The notes under the pieces were generated by a model. The model saw only the letters and a list, made by a program, of their open reading frames with translations. It ran no database searches and was not told the origin of the DNA. Positions 34,029 through 42,845 of a DNA stretch of 64,000 nt are shown here, one piece after another; the first letter of the stretch is position 1; the number at the start of each line of letters is the position of its first letter. The stretch is from UBA7703 sp034926785 (lineage in GTDB: Bacteria > Bacillota > Clostridia > Christensenellales > CAG-138). Where the stretch lies: the NCBI GenBank assembly GCA_034926785.1, contig JAYFQU010000032.1, forward strand, positions 56,460 to 120,459, in the 5' to 3' direction. The position numbers and the translations under genes are program-made.

Positions 34029-35636
34029 CTATTGCCTGTTACGCCGACCGGATTGCAGCTTTGCCAATATCGATCCACCGGGAATAAACGCTAAATCCTC
34101 CTGCGTGAACATGCGCATGGCAAGTACGCCAATAAGATACAGCGTTACCCCGATGAGGATGGCTCCGGCGGTTGCAATCGTGTTGGAGGAAATCCGCGCA
34201 TGGATCAACGCATAGCTAAAGTATGCTGCACCGCCCATGATGAGCGCGGCAATCAACGGCTTGATAAACGTATCCATGACGTTGAGTTTCAACTTGGTAT
34301 AGCGAATCAGGTAGATTGCGTCCAATAAACCGGCGACCGTATAGCAGGCGGTGGTTGAAATAGCGGCGCCCTGAATCTCAATTTGGGGATTTCTCATCAG
34401 TGTCAACATCAGCACTACCTTAACGACGCCGCCAACCAACAGGTTAATCACGGGTATGTGCTGCTTTCCGGCGCCTTGCAATATCCCGGTGAGGGTCTGC
34501 ACCAACGAGAGGAAGATAACGCCGACGGCGGAGGTGCGCATCAGCGCGCCGGCAATTTGGAGGCGCTGATTGTCTATCGTATACAGCAGGTCGATGACAG
34601 GCGCGGAAAGCGCAAATAACCCAACTGCGCAGGGAATCCCTATGAACATGGCCAGCTTAATCCCCATTGCGGATACGGTATGGATCGTTTTTTGATCCTT
34701 CGCCGTTCGCGCGGCGGAGATTGCCGGCACCAGACTCATCGCTAGGGCGATGGTCAGCACGGCCGGCATATTGATGATATTGGTGACATTGCTGCGCAGC
34801 GCAACATAACGCATAGAGGCGGCAGCTTCGTCAAAGCCGATGCTTAAAAGCGTACTCTTGATCAACGATGCGTCCGCAATGCCGGTGATCGGCATGATAG
34901 AAGCGCCGATGGTGACCGGAATCGCGATGGCAAGCAACCCGCGGATGATATGCCGATCGTCAACCGATTCGGCGGAATCGCCCTGTACAAGTTCAAGATC
35001 CTTCCTGCGGAAGAGATAGAACCCGCCGACAACAAGCAACGCCAAAAACTCTGAAATTGTTACACCGGCAACCGCACCCATCGCGCCGTATTCCAGTCCG
35101 CGAGGCATCCAGCGCGCCGCAAGGAAGAGCCCTATTGCAAGCTTTCCCGCCTGCTCGGCCAGTTGGGACATAGCCGTGCCCGTCATCTGCTGCAGTCCCT
35201 GTAGATAACCGCGGTAGGAACACATCAGCGAAACGATCAGCAGCGCCGGCGACATCACGCGGAAGGACGGCGCCGCCAGCGGGCCAACGGTGGTTCTCGC
35301 CAGAAAATCCGCGCCAAAATACATCAATGCCGTTGTGACAACGCCAATCCCCAGCAAAAGGATCTGCGACTTTCGAAAAACGCGTTTCGCGCCGGCGATG
35401 TCCCCCACCGCCGCATGTTCGGCGACCATGCGTGAGATTGCCGTCGGGAGACCGGCGGAACTGATGACCAGGAGTGTGGAATAGTATGGATAAACCGCCT
35501 CGTAATACTGCATGCCGTCACCCAGCATGTTGTACAGCGGTATGCGGAAGAACGCACCGATCACCTTGCAGATCAATCCGGCTATACCAAGGATAACGGC
35601 CCCTTTGACAAACGACTTCTTTTCATTTTTAGCCAT
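34029..35636 (-). CDS. SpoVB/MurJ-like polysaccharide flippase (MOP superfamily)
   Basis: 535 residues, about 14 membrane helices: SFVKGAVILGIAGLICKVIGAFFRIPLYNMLGDGMQYYEAVYPYYSTLLVISSAGLPTAISRMVAEH is the typical start of SpoVB-type exporters, and MRYVALRSNVTNIINMPAVLTIALAMSLVPAISAA is the midpoint signature. It probably flips lipid-linked wall or spore precursors. An operon partner of mazG, as in Bacillus-like gene order (spoVT/yabM-yabN), which supports the call. Confidence 0.9.
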   Translation of the reverse strand: MAKNEKKSFVKGAVILGIAGLICKVIGAFFRIPLYNMLGDGMQYYEAVYPYYSTLLVISSAGLPTAISRMVAEHAAVGDIAGAKRVFRKSQILLLGIGVVTTALMYFGADFLARTTVGPLAAPSFRVMSPALLIVSLMCSYRGYLQGLQQMTGTAMSQLAEQAGKLAIGLFLAARWMPRGLEYGAMGAVAGVTISEFLALLVVGGFYLFRRKDLELVQGDSAESVDDRHIIRGLLAIAIPVTIGASIMPITGIADASLIKSTLLSIGFDEAAASMRYVALRSNVTNIINMPAVLTIALAMSLVPAISAARTAKDQKTIHTVSAMGIKLAMFIGIPCAVGLFALSAPVIDLLYTIDNQRLQIAGALMRTSAVGVIFLSLVQTLTGILQGAGKQHIPVINLLVGGVVKVVLMLTLMRNPQIEIQGAAISTTACYTVAGLLDAIYLIRYTKLKLNVMDTFIKPLIAALIMGGAAYFSYALIHARISSNTIATAGAILIGVTLYLIGVLAMRMFTQEDLAFIPGGSILAKLQSGRRNRQ

Positions 35637-35794
35637 GATGATAATATCCCTTTTCCGCCACGCATATCAGTCGCGGCGTAATGGTTCGCATTCTTTATGC
35701 GGTTGCCCGCACAGGCGGTATTATACCATCTTTTTTCATGGCACGCCATCTTTTCAGGCACATGGCTGGCACGTCACGCTTGCTTTCAACCATC

Positions 35795-35823
35795 TCGACA
35801 AATAAAACAGGTGTTGCTATAAT
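35795..35823 (+). promoter_or_regulatory. Promoter of the SPFH/zinc-ribbon gene
   Basis: TCGACA (35795-35800), 17-nt spacer, TATAAT (35818-35823), then ATGGAGG as ribosome site. Confidence 0.7.
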
Positions 35824-35851
35824 AATTCTATTAAACATGGAGGTTAGAGCA

Positions 35852-37051
35852 ATGGGTTTATTATCCGCAGCCAGCGGCGCGATCAGCGGCGTGTTGGCCG
35901 ATCAATGGAGAGAGTATTTTTACTGTGAAGCCATGGGGCCGGATGTTCTCGTTTGCAAAGGCCAGAAGCGCGTCAATGAAAAACGCAGCTCCAACACCAA
36001 AGCTTCCGACAATATCATCACAAACGGTTCCATCGTCGCCGTCAATGACGGACAGTTTATGATGATTGTTGAACAGGGTAAAGTCGTGGATTTCACCGCC
36101 GAATCCGGCGAATATGTCTACGACAAATCCACGGAGCCCTCACTGTTTTATGGTGGCTTTGGTAAAGGCTTGCTGGAGTCGCTGAAGATCATCGGTCGCC
36201 GCTTCACCTTTGGCGGAGACACGGCGAAGGATCAGCGCGTTTATTACTTCAACACCAAGGAAATTATCGGCAACAAATACGGAACGGCCAACCCGGTGCC
36301 TTTCCGGATTGTCGATAAGAATGTCGGGCTGGACATCGATATTGCTATTCGCTGCTACGGCGAATATTCCTATAAGTTTGTCGACCCTGTTTTGTTCTAT
36401 AAAAACGTCTGCGGCAACGTAGAGAGCGATTATCGTCGCGAAGAAATCGACAGTCAGCTCAAGAGCGAACTTCTCACCGCGCTTCAGCCCGCGTTCGCCA
36501 AGGTTAGCGATTTGGGTCTCCGTTATAGCGCGCTGCCCGGCCATGCAAAGGAGATTGCGGACGCGTTAAACGCCGAGCTATCCGCGGACTGGAAAGAACT
36601 GCGCGGCATCGCGATTTCCTCCTTCGGTGTGAGCTCCGTTACCGCTTCGCCTGAGGATGAGGAGAGAATCAAGCAGCTGCAGCAGGCCGCAGCGCTTAAG
36701 GATCCGACGATGGCAGCAGCGGTGCTCGCCAGTGCGCAGGCGCAGGCGATGCAGGATGCGGCAAAAAACGAGAACGGCGCCTTCATGGCGTTTGCAGGTA
36801 TGAATGCCGCCGCCAACGCAGGCGGAACCAACGCCGCAACGCTCTTTGGCATGGGTCAGCAGCAGCAACAGCAGCAGCCCGCCGCCAATGGCTGGACCTG
36901 TCCGAAATGCGGCCAGACCGGCAATACCGGCAAGTTCTGCGCCAACTGCGGAGCCGCCAAGCCGGAAGCAGGCGGCTGGACCTGCGCAAAATGCGGACAG
37001 ACCGGCAATACCGGAAAATTCTGCTCCAACTGCGGCGCAGCAAAACCGTAA
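35852..37051 (+). CDS. SPFH-domain protein with two C-terminal zinc ribbons
   Basis: 399 residues. Residues 1-285 form the YdjI/virion-core-like SPFH domain (WREYFYCEAMGPDVLVCKGQKR, GSIVAVNDGQFMMIVEQGKVVDF, FGKGLLESLKIIGRRFTFGG). A helical Ala/Gln-rich stretch with seven Gln (about 330-350) leads into two nearly identical zinc ribbons, WTCPKCGQTGNTGKFCANCG and WTCAKCGQTGNTGKFCSNCG. Homologues gather membrane or stress proteins in oligomers; the exact role is unknown. The ATG at 35852 has GGAGG 8 nt upstream; the reading from 35681 extends through the promoter and is rejected. Confidence 0.87.
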   Translation: MGLLSAASGAISGVLADQWREYFYCEAMGPDVLVCKGQKRVNEKRSSNTKASDNIITNGSIVAVNDGQFMMIVEQGKVVDFTAESGEYVYDKSTEPSLFYGGFGKGLLESLKIIGRRFTFGGDTAKDQRVYYFNTKEIIGNKYGTANPVPFRIVDKNVGLDIDIAIRCYGEYSYKFVDPVLFYKNVCGNVESDYRREEIDSQLKSELLTALQPAFAKVSDLGLRYSALPGHAKEIADALNAELSADWKELRGIAISSFGVSSVTASPEDEERIKQLQQAAALKDPTMAAAVLASAQAQAMQDAAKNENGAFMAFAGMNAAANAGGTNAATLFGMGQQQQQQQPAANGWTCPKCGQTGNTGKFCANCGAAKPEAGGWTCAKCGQTGNTGKFCSNCGAAKP

Positions 37052-37065
37052 GAAGCAAAGCGATT

Positions 37066-37100
37066 CAAAAAATTACCACCCGCCGGGTGGTAATTTTTTA
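37066..37100 (+). terminator. Terminator of the SPFH/zinc-ribbon gene
   Basis: AAATTACCACCC-GCC-GGGTGGTAATTT followed by a T run. Confidence 0.85.
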
Positions 37101-37234
37101 TCGAACGACTGGGTGTTTTGATCTTTCGTTGTTTACGCCGGTTCTCAATGGCGAATGAAAATACAGCTTCTTTACAATACGTTCCAAATAATAAATCCGT
37201 TAAGAATTAAGATCGGTTTTCGAGGGAAAAGAAC

Positions 37235-37263
37235 TTGCTTTTTTATTCGATATCCGTTACAAT
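37235..37263 (+). promoter_or_regulatory. Promoter of tRNA-Trp
   Basis: TTGCTT (37235-37240), 17-nt spacer, TACAAT (37258-37263), about 41 nt before the tRNA. Confidence 0.7.
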
Positions 37264-37304
37264 ACTGCATGCGGGCTTAATCAGTCGCACCCGCATCGGC
37301 GCAT

Positions 37305-37378
37305 AGGGGCATGATGTAATGGTAACATAGCGGTCTCCAAAACCGTTCTTCTGGGTTCGAGTCCTAGTGCCCCTGCCA
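37305..37378 (+). tRNA. tRNA-Trp (anticodon CCA)
   Basis: 74 nt. Acceptor AGGGGCA/TGCCCCT with G and encoded CCA, D arm with TAATGGTAACA, anticodon arm GCGGT-CTCCAAA-ACCGT giving CCA, T arm with GGGTTCGAGTCC. Confidence 0.95.
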
Positions 37379-37594
37379 AAGCAAGAACCACCCAGCCGGG
37401 TGGTTCTTGCTTTGTTTGTCGTTCAATAGGACTCGAAGCCGCGTGAAGAAAACGATTCGGTGAATCGTTTTTAGCGGCCGGGAAGCGCCGCCAAAAGGCT
37501 GCGCTGTGCGGCGCACAAGCAGCCCGCAGGCGAAGCGCAGAGTCCTAGTGCCCCTGCCAAAGCAAGAACCACCCTGTTGGGTGGTTCTTGCTTT
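37359..37594. repeat. Duplicated tRNA-Trp 3' end and terminator around a GC-rich element
   Basis: The tRNA 3' segment GAGTCCTAGTGCCCCTGCCA plus the following terminator occurs at 37359-37413 and again at 37540-37594, identical except for the four loop bases (AGCC against TGTT). The roughly 110-nt piece between (37429-37547) starts AGGACTC and ends GAGTCCT, a 7-bp inverted repeat, and contains GATTC/GAATC and GCC-rich stems. The second copy has no complete tRNA. Confidence 0.75.
37379..37413 (+). terminator. Terminator of tRNA-Trp
   Basis: AAGCAAGAACCACCC-AGCC-GGGTGGTTCTTGCTTT. A second copy with a TGTT loop lies at 37559-37594. Confidence 0.85.
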
Positions 37595-37626
37595 ATCCAA
37601 TTCACGCTGTTTGTTGGCTCGATGCT

Positions 37627-38565
37627 CTAGAGTTCATTCTTAATGCTTTCAATTGCCTCGATCACCGTGTCGATTGATGAGTGCTTGGGTTCAAACCCCA
37701 GCAACCGATTCGCTTTTTCCATAGAGGCAACGGGAGAACGGTCAATATGCTCCGCTGATACAGTGGCGTTCTCTTTGGTCAGTTCATTTAAAAATTCGTG
37801 ATACGGCTTGTATTCAATCAAAGGTTCAAAGCCAAAGTGTTGATAGAGCTGCTCGCCCATGCCAGACAGAGTCAGCGCTGTTTTGCATACGCTATGGAAT
37901 GACTCGCCAACCGAATTTTCATTCTCCAAGCAAGTCACTGTCAGCCTTGCAATATCCTCCGAATGCACATGATGCAGTGTGGCTTGTCCCCGCTCCGGCA
38001 GAAGAATCGGTTTGCCAGCCATGATCTCGCGAATTACCTGCGGGTCCCGATTCCCCTGGGGGCCAACGGGCATCCATCCACGACCGCAGATATGTCCGGG
38101 ATGCAAAATCGTGACACGTAATCCACAGCGTTCATGCTCCTCCAGCAGGTATTGCTCAATCTCCGCTTTCCCGCGTCCATAATCATCCATTGCGGTACGC
38201 GGGTGAGATTCCGATACCGGCGCTTCCAGCTTCTTGTCGTAGATCCAGATGCTGCCAATGCTGATAAGCCGCACATTTTGCGCGGTTTTGAGCGATTTAA
38301 AGCGCGACACCAGATCTTCCGCATCCTGCCGCGTGTATGGCAGCAGGTCGCAGACCAGCTCTGTATTTCGGTCGATCACGCTCCGTATCGCCTCTTCCCT
38401 GCTGGTAAACACCTGCCGGACACCTTTCCATTCCGGCAGATCGCCGGTATAAGGCGCGCGGTTGCCGCGCGAGACGGCAAGAACGTCATATCCCGCATCA
38501 ACGAGTGCGGGAACAAGATAGGAGCCAATGTGCCCCGTTGCGCCAAGTACAACCGCATTCGGCAT
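37627..38565 (-). CDS. NAD(P)-dependent epimerase/dehydratase (extended SDR)
   Basis: 312 residues. N-terminal Rossmann motif VVLGATGHIGSYLVPALVDAGYDVLAVSRGNR; the SDR catalytic YxxxK is in MDDYGRGKAEIEQYL; ILHPGHICGRGW and HVHSEDIARLTVTCLE are typical of nucleotide-sugar epimerase relatives. The substrate is unknown. It is followed on the minus strand by the tRNA-Trp repeat region and may be cotranscribed with the dipeptidase gene upstream (52-nt gap). Confidence 0.85.
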   Translation of the reverse strand: MPNAVVLGATGHIGSYLVPALVDAGYDVLAVSRGNRAPYTGDLPEWKGVRQVFTSREEAIRSVIDRNTELVCDLLPYTRQDAEDLVSRFKSLKTAQNVRLISIGSIWIYDKKLEAPVSESHPRTAMDDYGRGKAEIEQYLLEEHERCGLRVTILHPGHICGRGWMPVGPQGNRDPQVIREIMAGKPILLPERGQATLHHVHSEDIARLTVTCLENENSVGESFHSVCKTALTLSGMGEQLYQHFGFEPLIEYKPYHEFLNELTKENATVSAEHIDRSPVASMEKANRLLGFEPKHSSIDTVIEAIESIKNEL

Positions 38566-38616
38566 CTGTAGCTTACCTGCCTTTCGCTCTATTCTTTGCT
38601 TTTGATAGGAACAGCG

Positions 38617-39543
38617 TTATTCAACAAACTGCACGATATAGTCATGCAGGTTCTGATAGGCAATTCGGTAAAGATCCGCATCCGAAAATCCTCGTTTGGA
38701 AAGCGCCTCGAACAGCACCGGAAAATCGCGGCTTGTTTTAAAGTCCTTGGGATAATGCTGCATTCCATCCAGATCGGAACCAAGCGCGCAGCAGTTAATG
38801 CCACCTATCTCCACAACACGGCAGATATGACGCACGATGTCATCAATGCACGCATCGTTCCGCTGCGAGAGGTGCAGATAATAAAAATTAACGCCGACGG
38901 TGCCGCCTTGCGACGCAATCTTGCGAATCAAATCATCGTTCAACGAGCGCGGATTGTCATGGACGCTCTTTGCGTTTGAATGAGAGGCAAACACCGGCCT
39001 CGTCGCGCGAGCAAGCACCTGCTCAATCCCGCGGTCACTCAGATGCGATACATCAATTGCCATGCCGATATTGCACATTTCGTCGATGATATCCCGTCCG
39101 ATAGCTGTAAGCCCCTTGTTTCCGCGATCCAGCGCCGCGCCGGCAAGCTCGTTGTTTTCGTTCCATGTCAGCGTCATCGCGCGCACGCCGAGGCGATAGA
39201 GCATACGCAGCACCGCCATGCTGCCATCCACAGCCTCCGCGCCCTCCACGCTAAGCACGGTTGAAATCTTCCCGCTCTCCGGCGTATAGTCCCGCGTAAG
39301 CGGCACCAGTTCCGGATGCGCGGCAAGCGTTCGGTAATACGCGTCTATCATCGCGATGCACTGGTGCAGTGGCTGCGTCTTTAGGGTTGTGTCCGTCCAG
39401 CAGGCAAAAAATTGCAGCGCGACGCCGCCGCGCATCATGTCGTCCAACCGGATTGTTTGCTCTCGCTTGGGGTTGACCAAATCATAACCGGACTGCACCG
39501 CGCCGTATAGAAAGTCACAGTGCCCGTCTGCCACAGGAAACAT
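38617..39543 (-). CDS. Membrane dipeptidase, peptidase M19 family
   Basis: 308 residues, amidohydrolase-type barrel. Metal-ligand motifs are VADGHCDFLYG (HxD), VLSVEGAEAVDGS, AIDVSHLSDRGIEQVL and VFASHSNAKSVHDNPRSLNDDLIRKIA; GSDLDGMQHYPKDF is the C-terminal family block. It hydrolyses dipeptides, often with D-residues. The ATG at 39543 has GGAGG 5 nt upstream; the in-frame ATG at 39555 overlaps that site. Confidence 0.93.
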   Translation of the reverse strand: MFPVADGHCDFLYGAVQSGYDLVNPKREQTIRLDDMMRGGVALQFFACWTDTTLKTQPLHQCIAMIDAYYRTLAAHPELVPLTRDYTPESGKISTVLSVEGAEAVDGSMAVLRMLYRLGVRAMTLTWNENNELAGAALDRGNKGLTAIGRDIIDEMCNIGMAIDVSHLSDRGIEQVLARATRPVFASHSNAKSVHDNPRSLNDDLIRKIASQGGTVGVNFYYLHLSQRNDACIDDIVRHICRVVEIGGINCCALGSDLDGMQHYPKDFKTSRDFPVLFEALSKRGFSDADLYRIAYQNLHDYIVQFVE

Positions 39544-39607
39544 TGTATCCTCCATTTAGTCCGCCTTCACAATTGGGTCACGGGAAGGCCTCTTGCATTT
39601 TTCAGCA

Positions 39608-39638
39608 GCAAACGGGGCATGGCGAACCATGCCCCGAG
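39608..39638 (-). terminator. Hairpin after rny
   Basis: GGGGCATGG-TTCG-CCATGCCCC on the minus strand, with only a short T stretch after it; probable terminator or RNA-stabilising stem. Confidence 0.6.
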
Positions 39639-39652
39639 TTGTGTTGTGTTGA

Positions 39653-41191
39653 TTACTTCGCGTAGTCTACCGTGCGGGTTTCGCGAATAACGCTGACCTT
39701 GATCTGGCCTGGATACTCGAGCTCCGCCTCGATTCGCTTAGCGATATCCTTCGCCAGCACGACCGCGTCGCTGTCATTCACGCGATCCGGCTTCACGATG
39801 ATGCGGATCTCGCGCCCCGCCTGAATGGCAAAGGAGGTATCCACGCCTTCAAAGGAATTCGCGATCTCTTCGAGCTTTTCAAGGCGCTTAATATAGCTTT
39901 CGAGCGTTTCACGCCGTGCGCCGGGGCGCGCCGCGGAAATCGCGTCCGCCGCCTGAACCAGGATGGCTTCCACCGTCTGCGGCTCAACGTCACCATGATG
40001 CGCCATAATCGCATGGATGATGGCATTGTTCTCGCGATATTTCTTCGCAAGATCGGCGCCAATCTGCGCATGGGAACCCTCAACCTCATGGTCGATGGAT
40101 TTGCCAAGGTCGTGCAACAGGCCCGCGCGCTTTGCCAGCGCAACGTTTGCGCCCAGCTCGGCCGCCATGATTCCCGCCAGATGCGCAACCTCGATAGAGT
40201 GTTTGAGCACATTCTGGCCATAGCTCGTGCGGTACTTCATGCGTCCAAGGTAGCGAACCACCTCGTGATGCAAACCGTTGACGCCAACCTCCAGAACGGC
40301 GGCCTCGCCGGCCTCCCGGATCGCGGTGTCAACTTCCTTACGCGCCTTCTCCACCATTTCTTCGATACGCGCGGGGTGGATCCGCCCATCGAGGATGAGT
40401 TTTTCGAGTGCGATGCGGGCAACCTCTCTGCGTACCGGATCGAATCCCGAAAGAATAACGGCTTCTGGGGTATCGTCGATGATGAGATCCACGCCCGTGG
40501 CTGTTTCCAGCGCACGGATGTTGCGCCCTTCGCGCCCGATGATTCGCCCCTTCATGTCGTCGTTGGGCAGCGCCACAACCGAGACCGTTGCCTCGGCAAC
40601 GTGATCAGCCGCGCAGCGCTGAATGGCGAGGGTGATGATGTTTCTTGCGCGCTTGTCGGCTTCTTCCTTTGTTTTGGACTCAATGTCACGAATCAGAATC
40701 GCCGCTTCATGTCTGGTCTCCCGCTCCACATTGGCGAGCAACATGTTGCGCGCGTCCTCCATGGAAAGCCCGGAGATTTTTTCGAGTTCATGAATCTGCT
40801 GGTCGTAGAGGGCCTTAACGGATGCTTCTGCGCTCTCGATCTCCGTTTCGCGGTTCGCGATTGCGGCCTCTCGTTTATCGAGCGAATCCGCCTTTTTGTC
40901 AAGGATCTCCTCCCTCTGGAAAATGCGCCTCTCGTTTCTCTGTACCTCTCCGCGGCGCTCACGGTTTTCTCTTTCCGCTTCGGAGCGTATTTTAAATACT
41001 TCTTCTTTTGCCTCTAAGACCTTTTCTTTTTTAATCTCTTCGGCTTTGCGTTGGGCATCATCATAGAGTTTCTTTACGGCGTCCTCCGCCTTTGCCACTT
41101 TCGCTTCCGCGATATTTCGGCGATAAGCGTATCCTACGAGGAAACCGGAGAGAATTCCCAGGATGCCGATGACTGTGTAGAGCCACCACAT
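39653..41191 (-). CDS. rny: Ribonuclease Y
   Basis: 512 residues, endoribonuclease that starts mRNA decay at the membrane. One N-terminal membrane helix (WWLYTVIGILGILSGFLVGYAY), a long coiled coil (about 25-190), the KH domain GRIIGREGRNIRALETATGVDLIIDDTPEAVILSGFDPVRREVA, and the HD domain HSIEVAHLAGIMAAELG..RAGLLHDLGKSIDHEVEGSH. The ATG at 41191 is chosen: GGAGAAA lies 6 nt upstream and the membrane helix starts directly. The long leader holds a terminator-like hairpin. Confidence 0.96.
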   Translation of the reverse strand: MWWLYTVIGILGILSGFLVGYAYRRNIAEAKVAKAEDAVKKLYDDAQRKAEEIKKEKVLEAKEEVFKIRSEAERENRERRGEVQRNERRIFQREEILDKKADSLDKREAAIANRETEIESAEASVKALYDQQIHELEKISGLSMEDARNMLLANVERETRHEAAILIRDIESKTKEEADKRARNIITLAIQRCAADHVAEATVSVVALPNDDMKGRIIGREGRNIRALETATGVDLIIDDTPEAVILSGFDPVRREVARIALEKLILDGRIHPARIEEMVEKARKEVDTAIREAGEAAVLEVGVNGLHHEVVRYLGRMKYRTSYGQNVLKHSIEVAHLAGIMAAELGANVALAKRAGLLHDLGKSIDHEVEGSHAQIGADLAKKYRENNAIIHAIMAHHGDVEPQTVEAILVQAADAISAARPGARRETLESYIKRLEKLEEIANSFEGVDTSFAIQAGREIRIIVKPDRVNDSDAVVLAKDIAKRIEAELEYPGQIKVSVIRETRTVDYAK

Positions 41192-41211
41192 ACGATGTTT
41201 CTCCGATCTAT

Positions 41212-41244
41212 AAAAAATGTAACCGCACATCTCTGCACGGTTAC
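41212..41244 (-). promoter_or_regulatory. Terminator-like hairpin in the rny leader
   Basis: On the minus strand GTAACCG pairs with CGGTTAC across TGCAGAGATGTG and is followed by ATTTTTT, ending about 20 nt before the rny start. It has the form of an intrinsic terminator inside the 5' leader, so rny may be controlled by attenuation. Confidence 0.55.
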
Positions 41245-41344
41245 TTCATAACGAACTAGCATTTGAGCCAATTGCACACAGCGCTATTGCTTCAACACAA
41301 CAATCTATTATGAACCTACCATAAGAGTGCAGGATTACCTAAAA

Positions 41345-41373
41345 AGTATATATCAACAATAGTGATGCGTCAA
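41345..41373 (-). promoter_or_regulatory. Promoter of rny
   Basis: TTGACG (41368-41373), 17-nt spacer, TATACT (41345-41350) on the minus strand, giving a leader of about 150 nt. Confidence 0.7.
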
Positions 41374-41379
41374 GGAAAA

Positions 41380-41557
41380 TTGACAATATATAGGGGTTTG
41401 CTGCATAACAATCGAATGTGGTCCCCTTACTTTTTATGAGTATTTTCACGAGTAAACTGCCTGTTTGTTCGCTCGTTACATGGGGGATTCGTAAAACCCC
41501 TCTCTTCTATCCAATTCGGCGATTCATTCGCCGCCCGGAGTCGGCCTTTCCATGGAT
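41380..41557. repeat. Gene-free stretch with a degenerate relative of element B
   Basis: No gene is seen between the rny promoter and the L,D-transpeptidase gene. At 41478-41532 CATGGGGGATT, AACCCC and AATTCGGCGATTCATTCGCCG resemble parts of element B but in a changed order and shortened, suggesting a decayed copy. No flanking hairpin pair is evident here. Confidence 0.5.
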
Positions 41558-42838
41558 TTATTCCTGATTCGCCGCGGTATCCTTCGATTTGTCTGCCACA
41601 GGGCCATCGAGAACAAGCTCCGGCGCATAGACGGCGTGATAGGGATTTGCCGGATCGGGATCGCTTGGATCCCAGCCATATTCATGCCTAGCGTCCATAT
41701 ACGGTTCTTCGTAGATGAGTTTCGGCGGGGTCGGCGGCGTTGGCCCGTTGTCGTCGGTAACGATGATCGGTGTGCCGACGGTGCAGTTGATATAGACCCA
41801 ATACGCGTCTACGCACCGGAGGCGGATACATCCGCCGGACGCGGTGGTACCCAATTTTTCATAGTAGGCAACATACATCTGCCGCTTTCCGTTTTCCGGG
41901 TTCTGGCGCTTTTTGCCGCCGATAGGAACCGAGTGGAACAGATAGCTTCCGGTGATGCGGCTGGCATATTGAGAATATACGTTTTCGCCTTCAATCTGCC
42001 CCATCTTCTTATAGGGGTATTGGCGCACGATTGCGAAGGAACCCCTGGGGGTCATTTCCTTGCTGCGCCCCGTGGAGCAGATCATCACGCGCTCTTGTGT
42101 CCATTCACCGTTCTCCGCCTGATAGACGACTACGCTCTGCGTGCCGATGTAGGCGACGATCATCCGGTCGCCGTCCGCCGTCGGCACTGTGTCCGGTGTG
42201 TAGGAAGGAACGCTGATGCGCTCATCGGTCGGCAGTGAGCCGGGAACCATCTTTCCACTGCTGTCGGCCGGATAGAACGCCGCTTCGCCGCCATTGAAGG
42301 AACCGTAGACAAACGTCTTTCCGTTCGTTCCGGTGATCAGCCCGCTCTCCAGCAGAGTGTAGATGCTTCTGAGCCGGAGTGTATCCGGCAGCGGCTGATT
42401 GGCGCAAACGCCGTACGATTCGGTGTCGAGATTGATAAACTCCCGCGCATCCGCCAGGATTGTCCCCGTTTCATCGGATGGATAGAACCCCTGATAGGTC
42501 TCATCCGGCGTGCCGTTGACCAGTTGCGTAAATCCGCCGTAGACGCGGTATTGCAACGTACCCGCAGCATCGGTAAAGACAAACAGAGCGATGTTCGGGT
42601 CCTCCGTTTCAACGCGCGTATACCCGGCGGGAACGCTGGCGCCCTCCGGCAGGGGCATTGTTTCAGCCTCGCCGTCGGTTACAACCGGAACTGGCGTAGG
42701 CGTAAAGAACGGGGTTGGAACCGCCTCTGCGGCGGTGCCAAGCGTGTTGAGCACCTGTCCGCAGCCGGAAACTCCCAGCAGCAGCGCGCCCATGAGCAAA
42801 CCAATCCATAAGGTCTTTTTTGAAAATAAACGCTTCAT
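41558..42838 (-). CDS. L,D-transpeptidase (YkuD) lipoprotein
   Basis: 426 residues. The signal peptide MKRLFSKKTLWIGLLMGALL ends in a lipobox LGVSGC, with a Thr/Pro-rich linker (VPTPFFTPTPVPV). An Asp/Glu-rich region of ~160 residues follows, then a YkuD domain with MTPRGSFAIV, SYLFHSVPIG and the catalytic block TASGGCIRLRCVDAYWVY. The C terminus is Pro-rich. It probably cross-links or attaches proteins to peptidoglycan. A start at 42838 gives a clean signal peptide; there is no Shine-Dalgarno sequence and TATAAT ends 7 nt before the ATG. Confidence 0.9.
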   Translation of the reverse strand: MKRLFSKKTLWIGLLMGALLLGVSGCGQVLNTLGTAAEAVPTPFFTPTPVPVVTDGEAETMPLPEGASVPAGYTRVETEDPNIALFVFTDAAGTLQYRVYGGFTQLVNGTPDETYQGFYPSDETGTILADAREFINLDTESYGVCANQPLPDTLRLRSIYTLLESGLITGTNGKTFVYGSFNGGEAAFYPADSSGKMVPGSLPTDERISVPSYTPDTVPTADGDRMIVAYIGTQSVVVYQAENGEWTQERVMICSTGRSKEMTPRGSFAIVRQYPYKKMGQIEGENVYSQYASRITGSYLFHSVPIGGKKRQNPENGKRQMYVAYYEKLGTTASGGCIRLRCVDAYWVYINCTVGTPIIVTDDNGPTPPTPPKLIYEEPYMDARHEYGWDPSDPDPANPYHAVYAPELVLDGPVADKSKDTAANQE

Positions 42839-42845
42839 AGCCTGT

